From Biscogniauxia marginata (taxonomy: Eukaryota; Ascomycota; Sordariomycetes; Xylariales; Xylariaceae), in assembly GCA_022695795.1 (NCBI GenBank), contig MU404107.1, positions 1 through 64,000 on the forward strand: a stretch of DNA of 64,000 nucleotides, in the 5' to 3' direction. The notes under the pieces were generated by a model, which saw only the letters and a program-made list of their open reading frames with translations, was not told the origin of the DNA and did no database searches. The position numbers and the translations under genes were made by a program. Position 1 is the first letter of the stretch. Every line of letters starts with the position of its first letter. Below, piece after piece: positions 32,852 through 44,208 of the stretch.

Positions 32852-33902
32852 TCAGCACCACTCGAAGCCAACCATGACGTTATACTTATCGGTGTCGAAC
32901 TCCTGCCCACGGACGGTGACATGCCTGTGGTAATAGTACGTACACCCGTCCATGATATCCTGTACGTACGTGCCCAGATAGCTGCACCGGGGCTCGATCG
33001 GCTCGTCGTTGTCGTTGCACAGCCAAACCCCGGCCTCGTCCGAGCAGCTGATGCGCGTGCACGTGCGAGGGCCGGCGGGCGTGGTGCACACGCCCGAGAG
33101 GCCGAGCAGGTAGTCCCGCTGCCACCCGACGTGCGACTTGAGCGGCCCCCGGGACACCGCCGGGTTGCCCCCCACGCCGCAGATCAGATTATCCTGTGTT
33201 ACCCGCGTCAGGATTGTTCAGTTTAGTGCGTGGATTGGATCTTTCGAAAAGGGAGGGAAGGGGGAGGAGGGAAGGGGGAGAGGGGGGTTGGGGTTGGGGT
33301 TGGACGAGTCATGTCCCTGGCACTTAACTAACCTACCTTCTCTCGCCGCCGGGGAGATCTATCCGGCGGCTCACCGATTTCCCGGCGGAGACCCTCCCAG
33401 GTGAAGTTCGGCTTGATCGCCTGGATCTGCCGGGCGACTTCCTATATATATACCCGGGCAATTGTTAGCTACCTACCTAGGTACCTAGATACTCGAGTTC
33501 AACTTGCTTAGGAAATTTGATAAGGGGAAAGGGGTAGGGGAAAGCTGGTCATCGAAACCTATGCTTTTCGCTCCCTTTCCTAGCCAGTGGCCCTCTTACA
33601 TACCTGAATCGTGCCGTTGAACGTCATCTCGGCCCCTCCCTTCTCGATCACCCCCTTCCAGACCATAGGGACGACCGTATAGCCCGCAGGGACTTCGAGG
33701 CGCGTGTGGAGTCTCCGGTTGTCTTTGAGCGACTGGTTTTTTATCACCGCTTCGTCAGTATTCGGGTCTCTCGCTTCATTTCTTTCTTCTCTGGGCCACA
33801 CGTATGTATGTTGAGATAAGTAGATGGTTAGGTAGTCACCTTTGCGCCAACGGCTATGGCTGCCGATACAGCAAGAACGAGGATAGCGATGTAGTTTTTC
33901 AT
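32852..33902 (-). CDS. Small secreted cysteine-rich protein
   Basis: Four exons (33902-33840, 33732-33604, 33441-33337, 33193-32852) give 212 residues. The signal peptide is clear: MKNYIAILVLAVSAAIAVGA. The mature part has eight cysteines, all in the last exon, in DNLICGVGG, LSGVC, RTCTRISC, VWLCND, PRCSYLG, MDGCTYYY and the final residue, so four disulfides are possible. All three introns have CTGAC or CTAAC branch points. The 107-nt first intron skips a frame that looks open in part but cannot be joined in phase. I have seen this GVGG/CxRxSC/WLCND pattern in uncharacterised secreted proteins of plant- and insect-associated fungi. It is a plausible effector, with function unknown. Confidence 0.8.
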
Positions 33903-36266
33903 AATCTTCTTTTCTTCCCTATGATGCTTGGTTTCCGTTTTTAGAGGTACGAAAGTGGGAAAGTTATGGGTTAGCAAAAGTACACCGGTCGAGTTTCTAA
34001 GGATGCGCGGACAGAAATATTCGAGCGATAGCTGTGAACGTTACGAATTCATCTACACTATTGGTTGACTATTATTATATTATCACCGTGAATATCTTGG
34101 ATGCAATAATAGTCAAAGTGAATCGATTGTTTGCTTCTAGTCTAACGTAAGTATCCGTTCATCCATCCAGACAAATCCATGTTAGGTTGAGCAATTTAAA
34201 CCTTCTATTTCCCTTCCCAAGTGAGTTTACTTCGTTTATGTCCTTTGCGTTCCAGAAAAGAAGTAATTCATTAACTTGACTCACTCACTGTGCAATAGCG
34301 ACGAATGGTAACTTTCTGGTTTGGAGCAGCAAACTCGTACTCGGGAGGGGGAGGGAGGTGGTGGTATCCCCATAGCTAGGCATTTGTTCTAAGAGAATAG
34401 CGAGGCACTCAGGCACTATATTGTTAAATATCAATATTTAGGTTGTAGCTATTGAATATGTATAAACAACCACTTGGATACAGTACTTCCAGATAAGTTA
34501 TATCTTCGTTTGGATGACGCTTATACATAAGCCTAGGACTGCAGTATTATTCATTTTGCCTACTGACAGCTTGGAACCCTTACGTACCACGTGCTAGGGA
34601 CACATGTTTAATGAAGGGTCTAATGTTGTCAACTGATTTGATAGACACTGCCTGCCCCTAGAACATTACCCCTGTTAAAAGCTGAACGGTACTTTAAAGT
34701 ACCTAATGCGAAAGGTCAACCTTCGACTTCGCCGCAGGGCAGGGTTATGCTGTAATTTTGACCTCTTCGGAGCAGAAATTGCTAGTAGGTAGGTTGACTA
34801 ATTCTACTCCCGATGGTCTTGATAGGTAAATCAGCTACCGGGTTACGAGAGAGCCGATATGAGTTGAATAGCGACATATATTTCTATGTCTACATCTTGT
34901 TTGTTTTTCTTTTTCTGTAATGGTTTTTGCAACCGAATAGACCTAGACTCACTTGAGAAGTGTTTGTTCTGGGTTCCGATGCAATCAAATAAAGAGATCT
35001 TGATGGCCAGCTGATATTGTGCGAACATGCGAATATACCGAAATTTTTTTGTTAGGATATGGGAAGAGGGCACGACTAAGAGCCGAGTCCAGTTTCTGCC
35101 ATTCTATTGGAAACGGCAGAGAAAAGGATGAAACACCTCGAATCCCACGAATAGCTGCATAAGACCCTGGCATCTAGGTTACATGCTTTTCTAGCTATCA
35201 CGCTGGCGTTTGGTGGAAATATTATGGGGTACGTATGCAACAATAAGACACGGGAACGTGGTCGGTCTTGGGATCTGGCGAGTCGAGTGAGACATGCAGC
35301 AGGCTGTATACCCGGTTCTTACAGCACCGGCGACGCAACGTGGACTTGCTGTAGACTTTGAGGTGTCATGTATGATGTATGCATCTATCTTAACGTTGAA
35401 TATATGAGACACGCCGTGCTAGGTTGCCTAATTTCGACACTTTGCTTAAGTGGCGTCTGCGAATTTCTTCTGCTTCTTGAAACTGGGGTCCGATGTAAGT
35501 TTTGCTTTTTTTTTTTTTTTCCTACGGCGTCCCGCACATCATGGGTCACTTAAAACGAGAAGAAAACGACTAGATAGCAATTAAGCGGTAAGAGCTTAAG
35601 CTCAGAATACGCAGATACCTAGTCCTAGTAGTCATATTACGCGCTCGCATATGGAGACATCCGACCCCCAGCCTCAGCTCGTCCATAAAGCCGGGCACCA
35701 ATGAGCAGACGTTGCTCGATGCATCTACACGCCCGTCAGAAACTGCAGGCCATTCATTTTGGCTGACTAGGGGTGGGGAGTAAGAAACGTGGAGCTGGAA
35801 AGCAGCTCGTCTCGTTTAATATCAGCACTCCCCTCCAAATGATATCACTACGGCCCTGGGAATCTTACCCCTGCTTTGTGATGTAGTCGAGAAGCTGAAT
35901 AGTGGTTCATTTCCAGGGAGCGAGGTAGCGTCCCATCCTCTTTAAGTCGAACGTGTACGGGGATGAAAATAGCTATCCTCGGTCTAGTGACGCTCTGTGC
36001 TACTTAAAGCCTAAGAATTCTCGCGTCTTGGACGTGAATCATGGCTCATGTACCCCGGCGTCACGCCAGAAGACAATATCCGTGTGGCTGCTATGTATAA
36101 TCACGTGAGAAGTCTTGAAATTGTGAGGCTCGCCATACCGCTCCGGAATGATAACCACTACGCCACTTGTACGATCACTAACGGGTTGATTAGAATGTTT
36201 TCCTGCGCTTTCTTGTACCACGGGACCGACTGTTGTGTCTGCCGATCTGGCGTTTAAGCTGTACTT
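33903..36266. other. gene-poor spacer
   Basis: About 2.4 kb without a supported gene. It contains a long poly-T run (about 35504-35520) and otherwise unique AT-leaning sequence with stops in all frames. The left end is upstream of the secreted-protein gene. Confidence 0.55.
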
Positions 36267-37659
36267 TCATCTTCGTACGCACAGATCGGTCCGCAAAATC
36301 CATTTCTCACCAGCCGTGACCTCCCGCCCCTCGTGCTAGGAACATTAGCTCCTCGGTAGGGCAGCAGGGACCAAAGGACTTGGAGTGTGTGTGTCACGAC
36401 GACGATCAGTTAATCACCGCGGAGAAAGACATACCAGCAAGCAGTTTTCTCCATGCTTGTGGAGAAGAAGCATCCCAGTTTCGGGAGCAACGGCTATTTC
36501 CTCTTTTGGGGACTTGCGGTCATTCGGATGAAAAACCGTCTCGCCTCCCGTGCAGCCTTCCAGTGAAGAAGTCAGGTAGAGTAGAATTGTCCATGTCGTC
36601 TTGGCTTGGATGTTTCCAGAATGCCCAATGTCGGCCGGTAAGGTAACGAAGTTTGAATCATCATCTAGGACCACGCGTTAGTATCATACGAAGATGACAA
36701 ACTGGCTTTAGAGATAACACCAAGGCTAGGTATAATGCCGGCAATAGAAAAGCACTTGCACATAGCCATGAGCTTTCGTGACTCGCCTTTGGCTCGTTGA
36801 AACGTAAACCCCGGCGCTACTCATTGGTACCAATAGATGAGACCTGGAGTGCACAGTGATATAACCTGAGACAAGGATGCTGGTCTCTGGGGAAAATAGG
36901 CAAGAACACTATGGATAGAGTGTGACGGGGTACTGTTACTTGGGTAGTCTCGATCACGGGGCCGATATCTTGCGATGATCAGGCAGCAAATGTCGCTTGA
37001 CATGACGTGATAGGGTAGATAAATAAATTATGAAAGATAGCCAATAGGCTGGCTGAAGATCTTGAGTAAGCACCTACAGTGACAGTCAAAGAATTGACTT
37101 TTGGAATAACGATACACACGGATGTTTGGGTTCAGCCCGACGACATCCCCACCCCTATTCGTGCAATTAGCAACATGGGCATCATCGTAGAGAACACCAG
37201 GTGGGATTTGATAGCAGCAAGGAGGAAAGGGGAAGGGAGGGGAGGGGTGAGAGCAAATGCTCACCATAGATGCTTTAGAGACTCATCCAAAACCACGTCT
37301 TTCAGCCCTGTCTCGAGCCACAGCCTCTGCGAGAAAATAGGATCGCTGACCTGAAAGCGGTCATTCACTCTTGTGGCTTCCCCACGCTTAGGGCGACCAG
37401 GTGTCGTTGTCAGAGGCAGTCCCTTAAGAAAAGCAACATAATCCCGGCACAGGCTCTTGGGCCAAAAATTATGCAGCAAGGTTATTTGATCATCGAATCC
37501 TGGTATGGCTGCCTCGAACTCAAGGGGTGTGACGGGTAGAGCTGGCCTGAACGGTGGCCAATTTGGCAGTTGAGCCGTGGCCACCACCACTGAGGTGTTA
37601 GGAGAAGGCTGGGTTTTCTTGGTTGATGATTTCTTATTCGCTGATTTGTCCTTACCCAT
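36267..37659 (-). CDS. Prolyl 4-hydroxylase-like 2OG-Fe(II) oxygenase
   Basis: Four exons (37659-37265, 37154-37078, 36664-36435, 36335-36267) give 256 residues. After a basic start (MGKDKSANKKSSTKK) the double-stranded beta-helix core is visible: VVGLNPNIRVYRYSKSQFF, iron ligands His157 and Asp159 in CHYDDDSN, LYLTSSLEGCTGGETVFHP, the third ligand His235 in LLHEGREV, and Arg249 in KWILRTDLC to bind 2-oxoglutarate. The first His/Asp pair is made only by splicing across a 413-nt intron, which is long for this locus. The phase and the resulting motif fit exactly. The substrate is unknown. The lack of a signal peptide suggests a cytosolic or nuclear protein. Confidence 0.85.
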
Positions 37660-38582
37660 GATCTTGAGATAATGAGAGTGAGTGAGTAAGTGAGTGAGTA
37701 AAGAGCCAGGTGACCGGTGTAGAGGTACCAGGGTAGCTAGCTAACGTCGTGATAAGAGATGAAGATGGCGATGAAGTTCAAGAATAGGTATGCAGGAATG
37801 TAGTAACATCGGTGGCTGGGCCGAACGCCAAGTTTTCCGGAACCCTCTCCCGGTTTATCGCCGAAAATCCCAACGGACCGACATCAGATTGGTAGCTCCC
37901 GATCTTCGATCATCTACTAAATCTACCTTTAACATACCCACCTATAGCCTCGTTGCTGTGTGACTCCCCCCGTGCTCGCGTTAGGTGTCAATGCGTTCGT
38001 TGCTGAAGACATGTGCAACCCTAGATGCCTTGCATATCGTCGGCCACGGGTCTGGCCATATACAACCCGATTGGCTTGCATATATGAAAGATTGTTCTAT
38101 ATCAGCTCGTAAGCAAGCAAGCAGCACGGAGCGGTCAGGAGGTGACCAGTCGCTCCCGAGCGGTTCGGCTCGACCCAACCGTAATAACGATGGGACGAAA
38201 TGGTCTACCTGCAGTGTACTAATGTAGTGCATTCAAATTATACCACCTAGTCGAGTTGAAGGATTGGGTTCTATATCGGGTTTACCTGGGTAAGTATTTG
38301 CAAGTACTTTTAATTCTTTTTTTTTCACTAGGTCAGCTTTCTCTTCGGAGAATAATACGTCGACCGGTATATCGAGCTATACGTCCAGTCTTTGCCTGCC
38401 AGCGCTACTACTAGGTTAAGTCGAATATGATCACCAGGAACCGGTCCATTATGCTGCATGGACCAAAGCCTTCTTACAAAAGGGCCTGATCAACCGCACC
38501 GTTGGTGGCAATTTTCCAAAGGCAACCTTCTGACTCTTATTTCCACCAACTAAACTCAAGGTCGCAATTTGCTTTTTCTAGT
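37660..38582. other. intergenic, divergent starts
   Basis: No gene is recognised between the oxygenase start and the orphan frame. A run of GTGAGTGAGTAAGTGAGTGAG-type repeats lies at about 37678-37700, within the oxygenase leader. Confidence 0.45.
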
Positions 38583-39251
38583 ATGAGTACGCTGACGGCG
38601 TATCGTGACTGGCTCAGCACTGCCCAGGACTGCCTGGATGGCATACCACCCCCAGCCGACGCAGGGCGATTTCGACCGCAATGGCCAGTACCCTTTCCAC
38701 TCACTGGACTACCGCCCTTAAAAGAGATTCATGGCTTTTACCAGAATCGATTCGTTCAAATCGAAAAGTCCGGACTCGCCCCCCACCGCAAGGCATTGTA
38801 TACGCAATATATCCAGCAGGTATACTATGCATATGCTGCTGTCGAGCGTGGCCGACCACCGCGTGGCACCGTTGCGGATCTTCGATCACTTGTTGTTCAT
38901 TTGTTGTACGCAGTGAATCTGATGGCGGAGACGAAAGATTTCGACGATGCAAATCAAATCCATGGGTTGGAGTGGGCTTTCCTAGGGAGCACGGAGGCGA
39001 ATATGTCGCCAGAGGATTCCTGGCAATCCTTTAAGCTGGAAAGTATCTGGCCGTGTATCCTGCTCTCAGTGAAAATCCTCCGACTGCTCTTTCCGGACTG
39101 TTCTGGTGTCTGGAACGAATGCGACAAGGGTCTCAGGATGAACGGGTGGAGCTCGCAATTCGTTATTGACTCGAAGTCCCAGTATAGGGGTTTACCGCTG
39201 TACGCACCGAGACGAAGCGATATTATCGGGCCAGCATTTCGAGGGAGGTGA
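38583..39251 (+). CDS. Uncharacterised orphan protein
   Basis: A single open frame codes for 222 residues from MSTLTAYRDW, or 249 from an upstream ATG at 38502. Composition is protein-like: aromatic-rich, with FPLTGLPPLKEIHGFYQNRF, YTQYIQQVYYAYAAVERGRP and IHGLEWAFLGSTEANMSPED. There is no signal peptide, membrane span, repeat or known motif. I recognise no family. The codon frame is uninterrupted and the wobble positions look mildly GC-biased, so I favour a real gene restricted to related fungi. Confidence 0.55.
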   Translation: MSTLTAYRDWLSTAQDCLDGIPPPADAGRFRPQWPVPFPLTGLPPLKEIHGFYQNRFVQIEKSGLAPHRKALYTQYIQQVYYAYAAVERGRPPRGTVADLRSLVVHLLYAVNLMAETKDFDDANQIHGLEWAFLGSTEANMSPEDSWQSFKLESIWPCILLSVKILRLLFPDCSGVWNECDKGLRMNGWSSQFVIDSKSQYRGLPLYAPRRSDIIGPAFRGR

Positions 39252-39895
39252 ACGAGCCGGCATAACGTAGACCATGTTTCCAGTCAAGGGGCTTCTGAGA
39301 AGATCTAGATGGAGATATAAAGGATAGTATAAATGCCATAAGTAAGATATTAAATGTAAATGGAAACACTTTTGTACTAGAATTCGAAGGATTCAAATAT
39401 TTTTAGTATTATATGATATGATAGTTCGATTGTGCATATTGTGTTTTCTAAGTTCAAGTTACTGCGCGTGGTTCCTCTCGGAAAGGGGCCATGATATAAG
39501 AGCATAATGACCAATGTGATAGGGTGCGAGAATTGCGAAATTATCATAATTGTAGGAAAGGTTATAAGGATGGCCATACCAGGTATAGTATACAACTAGG
39601 ATGTAGGTCAAATAACCTTATAATAAGCAATCCCGGCATATACGGTATACGAATATATACCTAGTGATAGGATATATTCATCTAAAGAGTACCCCGCTAA
39701 AACCCTCAGAGCCTAGAAACTTGGAGGGGCTTCACAGTTTAAACACCATCGCATTTTATCTCATCGCATCAACAATCGCTACACAGACTTCCTGCGATGC
39801 CCAGGCGGCCGTTGTACTTGTATATGCGTTCGAAGTAGTCCTTCGCTACCAAAAATAAGTATTACTGGGGAAGAATAGCACACTCGATACCCAAC
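39252..39895. other. intergenic, nothing recognised
   Basis: AT-rich spacer between the orphan gene and aim11. It probably contains a 3' UTR on the left and the aim11 promoter on the right. Confidence 0.45.
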
Positions 39896-40471
39896 ATGTG
39901 GTCTTTTGGCACTACGATGACAATGGCTAAAGATGAACCTCCTGCGTCGCCGTCTGCTTCGGAACCCGCTCGTCCTTCTCCCGCGCCCCAGACAACAACT
40001 GCACCAATTGCACCACTACAACCTCGACCGCCGGTATCCTCACAACGTTCATTGAAGCAATTGGGCCTGTTCTTCGCCGGGGCGGGATTATTCACATTAT
40101 CAACGCTCATCACGAGACGTGCGGTAGCCCGAAAACAAATCGCTACGATACCCAAGTTCTACCAGCAGAGCAACGGCGCCGTCGGCAAGATCAGTTCGGA
40201 CAATTCCTTAATAGCTTTCGAGGCCCTGAACTTGGCCACGCTCAACGCTCTAAGCTTTGCGATAATGGCTACTGGTGGCGTGGCATGGGCGTTTGACATC
40301 TCGAATATAGATGATCTGAGAAGAAAGGCACGGCGCCACATTGAATCCCCCGGCGGCAAGATCGACGAGGAGGCCGAGCAAGAGATAGAGGAATGGGTGG
40401 CTAAGATCCTAATGAGAAAGGAGAAGAAGGAGCAGGAGCAGGAGGCCAAGTCCAGCGGTGAAAAGGGATGA
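39896..40471 (+). CDS. aim11: AIM11 mitochondrial membrane protein
   Basis: A single exon gives 191 residues (internal ATGs eight and ten codons later are alternatives). A Pro/Ser/Ala-rich N-terminus precedes RSLKQLGLFFAGAGLFTLST, the first membrane span and most characteristic stretch of AIM11. FYQQSNGAV is followed by the second span in LNLATLNALSFAIMATGGVAWAFDISN, and a charged C-terminal helix (EEWVAKILMRKEKKEQEQ) ends the protein. Yeast Aim11 is a mitochondrial protein found through altered mitochondrial inheritance. Its molecular role is not known. Confidence 0.9.
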   Translation: MWSFGTTMTMAKDEPPASPSASEPARPSPAPQTTTAPIAPLQPRPPVSSQRSLKQLGLFFAGAGLFTLSTLITRRAVARKQIATIPKFYQQSNGAVGKISSDNSLIAFEALNLATLNALSFAIMATGGVAWAFDISNIDDLRRKARRHIESPGGKIDEEAEQEIEEWVAKILMRKEKKEQEQEAKSSGEKG

Positions 40472-41310
40472 TTAGACATCTTCGGCTCACTGAAGCTAGC
40501 GGAGAACATGCTCCTGACATGGAAGAATATATATGGCTCGTGAGCGGTAGTAGTCACCACGGTCCGTTGCTGCTGGGCGTCTTACCTGGCTGGGTGGACA
40601 TCTAGAGTATCTGCGTAGGACCTACGGAGCAATGAAGCCCTTCGAGGATCAGCCCAATCCCCGCAAGCCACAGGCGCCGGTCTGTATTGCTTACCTATAA
40701 TGCATTTCGAGTGAGCGAAGACACACTGTGAGACACTCTGCTTGTATATATCCGAGCTCCTCACTATCCTAGTGGTTACCATATGCATCTGGCCGCCTTT
40801 TTGGCCGATCGCTTTTCCACCAACTTGGTTGTAGGACGCTGGAGAATTGAGAGATCATATGCGGTACCACGCATCTTTCCGGATGTAACTAATATCGGCC
40901 GGGTTTTCTGCAGTGAAGTCGGCATCATCCCAGCTTGCTAGATCCTGTATGGGAATGTCGCAGGGTGCGTCCGACCAAAATTGATGCTCTCCTAGATTCC
41001 TGCAAGATCTACCAGCTTACCGGGTTTGCAAACCCCCCAGCTTATGGCTATCCACGGGTCCTCGTATCCAGGGATGATAGACACTCCGCACGAGATTTGC
41101 TTTTCTTCCCTAATCATGCATGCACCGCCATCATGACCCAACTGGGATTGAGGAGATACCGCGGCATTCCGCAAGGCAAATGGAAGGGGTCATACCTCAA
41201 AATATAGAACAGTTGTTGAGCCCATACCGGCCTACGTATCTCCGGGGTTAGCATATTGGACATTTCGTCTCAGGCCAGACCCAAAGTCCCTTTGCAGAGG
41301 CAGGCCAGCC
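40472..41310. other. intergenic or 5' exon region of next gene
   Basis: Both the plus frame (40935-41207) and the minus frame (40992-41174) are open in part. The frame of the following gene is open upstream to about 41149, so its first exon or exons may lie here. I could not find a splice model that I trust. Confidence 0.35.
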
Positions 41311-42812
41311 ATGGCCATCTTCAGCGTGTTAGTCCGAGATTACCATTGGTCCAAGAACGACTACCGCGTCCAGTCGCCCAACCTCGACCTGAGATCGGCG
41401 GCTTCGAATCTTATTATCCGTCCGTTACAAGGCAACAACAAAGATGAGCCCTGGATAGTTGACACGATCTCGGATCTCAGGGATGACATACAGGGCGAGG
41501 CATATCAAACTGAGGCCCATGGGGTCTTTATCTCGGCAACATCGGAAGCCGACTATTTCCCAGTTTGGGTGCCTATACAGGGCGATAGCGTCGGCAGTGA
41601 AGACAACAAAATCTATGTTGTGAACCTAAAAACGTTTGAAGGATTAACCGTGGCCGTGGCTGAGATATGCTGGATTCCGACCCATGAGGGCCCCGATGGA
41701 AGTCTATATACTGTCATCGGGACCTCTCGAAAGATGGGTCATGACAAATCGGTAATGGTGCTTATACAGCACCCTGGGCTTCCCGACCAAGTCAGGTTTA
41801 ACATCCTTGCCCCCTCGGTGTTTTCCGGATATGTCAAACTCGACAGTGCGCGAAAGCAGAAGCTATTCGACTGGCAATTCGACTGGCATTTGATAGCTAG
41901 GAACGGAAAGTACAGATTCCGGGGAGAGGTCATGCAGCTGGCCTCTCAGATCTTTCTGTCTCCATATAGACATGATGATGGACGGAGTCCATTCCGGAAA
42001 GTTTTAGACGGATCTAAATGGAGGCTTTGGGAAGACTTTCTGGACGTTAAAGTTGACACCAGTGATTTCAACTCTACGTACGACAACTCCTCGAGAGATC
42101 GAGTAGGAGCTTCAAGCGTAAGTTTGCTCTATAGCTTCATCACTTTTCGAAAAAGGGATATAAGTGTTAACACGACCGATAGCAACGCTACAACTGTCGT
42201 TGTACGTATTCTGATCTAGGCCCAACCCTTCTTAACCCACAGCCACCCCATAGGCACGTCAAGGATGACGAATGCCCACTTGGTTCTGCGCATTCGAAGC
42301 ATTGTATCTTTGCTGGCCATTTATCCATGCATTGCGTCATCCCAAACTCTGGGAAACCTCACGAGCATTGTCACCACCTCGAATTGAGTCTTAATAGCGG
42401 TTCACCTACTCAAACAGATGTCAGCACAAACTCAACCATGGCCACGGCAATTGATACAACGATGTCAGTTATGTGTAGCTCTGAAATGGATGCTTTGCAA
42501 TCCGAGCTAGAGAATCAAGCTGGAGGTTCCATCTCCGAAGAGGTCGACAGGCTGTATAGAACTAGCGACGCGGATGCATCTGACACGATAGACCTGGAGG
42601 CAACCGGATTCGAATCGGCACTTACTACTCCGCAGCCTATACCGAATGACGCCGATACATCAACGTTCCTGTCAATGGATACGGAGAGCATAGAATTAGA
42701 CAACTCTCCAGAGATCCACGTAGACCACGAAGCCATGGATTGGCCGATTCGGAGGCTCCGGGCAGACAGAGGTGCCTACTCCTCTCCTGGGCTACCGGAC
42801 ATCCAGATGTGA
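41311..42812 (+). CDS. Uncharacterised protein with Cys/His-rich segment
   Basis: Two exons (41311-42117, 42243-42812) give 458 residues if the start is the ATG at 41311. The frame stays open for about 54 codons upstream, so the 5' end is uncertain. The first 269 residues look like a folded domain (WIVDTISDLRDDIQGEAYQ, FEGLTVAVAEICWIPTHEG, KQKLFDWQFDWHLIARNGKY) that I do not recognise. The splice at 42117/42243 opens a segment rich in Cys and His: C-x5-H-x2-H-C-x4-H-x3-H-C-x8-H-x-H-C-H-H, residues about 280-315, a likely zinc-binding site. The rest is acidic and disordered. The acceptor follows a TTAAC stretch, and phase is kept. Confidence 0.55.
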
Positions 42813-44208
42813 CTCTCTCGGCGCTCTACATCTAATGGGGCTCCAGCCTTTGAATTTCGGGAAGCTTTCTCAGCATACAGCTTTTCCCTCCCCGGCAAAC
42901 ATAGATGGCGCTAGCAATTCCCCCTATCCTCGCAAGCACCCGAGTTGGAGGCTTTCCCACTCCTGGCCCCAGTTGAGATAAGTACTCAACCGGGCCTCAA
43001 AGAGACGGCTGTAATATTAATCGCAATCGGGGGAGGATAAATGCTATGCTTAAGGAGTTATGGAGAGACGAGAATGGCACGGTTCTTCTTTTCATTTGGG
43101 GGGGGGCGGCAGACTGTCTAGACTTGAATATTACCAACCTACCCAGGTAGTACGGGGAAAACAGCCACTGTACACACCAAAGCACCAAGTTTAGGGATGG
43201 ACACTGGGCACACAAGTAGATCCGGGGAGTGGGGGCCGACAGTAATGTACTTCAAGTAGATGTGATGTTAGTGGCAGCGATCTCTTTTCTTCTTTCGTTC
43301 TTTCTGAATTTTCTCTGACAAGACAGCTTCTTACACCTTATTTACAAAGATGAGATTAAGAATGAGATGTTGATATTAACAACGTAGCTCTAAGTATATC
43401 GCATTGTTTGTATTTTTCTAGCCTTGCCTAGGTAGGTTATATCGATGTGCCACCGAGGAAGAGAAAAATGCCAGAAACAAACACGCGCACACACGTATAT
43501 AGGTATGTAAAGGCAGAGACAGAGAGATACCTAAATTACCTATTCCCTTCCAACCGACCGATAAAACTCTACCCCCTTCGTCGCCCATCCCTAGTTAGAT
43601 TGAAAATATCGAGAATATTTCCTCGGATACAAACTTTTAATACCCCCCTATTCCGACCTACCAACTCTATATCTCCTCTGCCTTTGCATGTTAAATTTCC
43701 CATTAGATACGCAGTTTACACATAAATACCTAGCCAATTAAGCAAGTAGGTACCTAAGATAAGTAGATGCATATAAGAACGTGTGGTTAAAGTTTATACT
43801 CTTATTCATATATATCATGAAACCTGCTTAATGCAAGCAAGTAAACCCCAACAGGTTAACCACCTAAGGCATATAAGGGAGCTAGTTAAACAAACAAACA
43901 TATTAAATAGAGAGAGGAGGCAGGCCGGGTCTTGGTTGCTTGCGTGATCGATAATTGTACAATGAAAACTAGCTTTCACCATCTAGCACATGCTCTTTCT
44001 CTCTCTCTTTTGTCTTGTACAGGAGCCTCGTCTATTCAACGATGAAGACGAGGATATTGAACCTAACTCTTTTATCCAAGAAATATTTGATCAACCATAC
44101 CGTACCATATTTATATCTCACCCCTCCCCCCCTTCCCCCAATCATCCACATAAGTAGCCCATCTCCATATTATCACATTTATAATTCCCATCCCCATTCA
44201 CACTTTCA
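42813..44208. other. intergenic, convergent 3' ends
   Basis: About 1.4 kb between the unknown gene and pantothenate kinase. It holds short CT runs (about 43990-44010) and several TACCTAGGTA-like motifs (about 43131-43151, 43424-43438, 43746-43757). No exon is supported. Confidence 0.5.

Noticed and set aside
40935..41207. 90-codon plus-strand frame before the Cys/His protein
   Set aside because: It might be a 5' exon, but I found no phase-consistent splice to the next frame, and the opposite strand is equally open.
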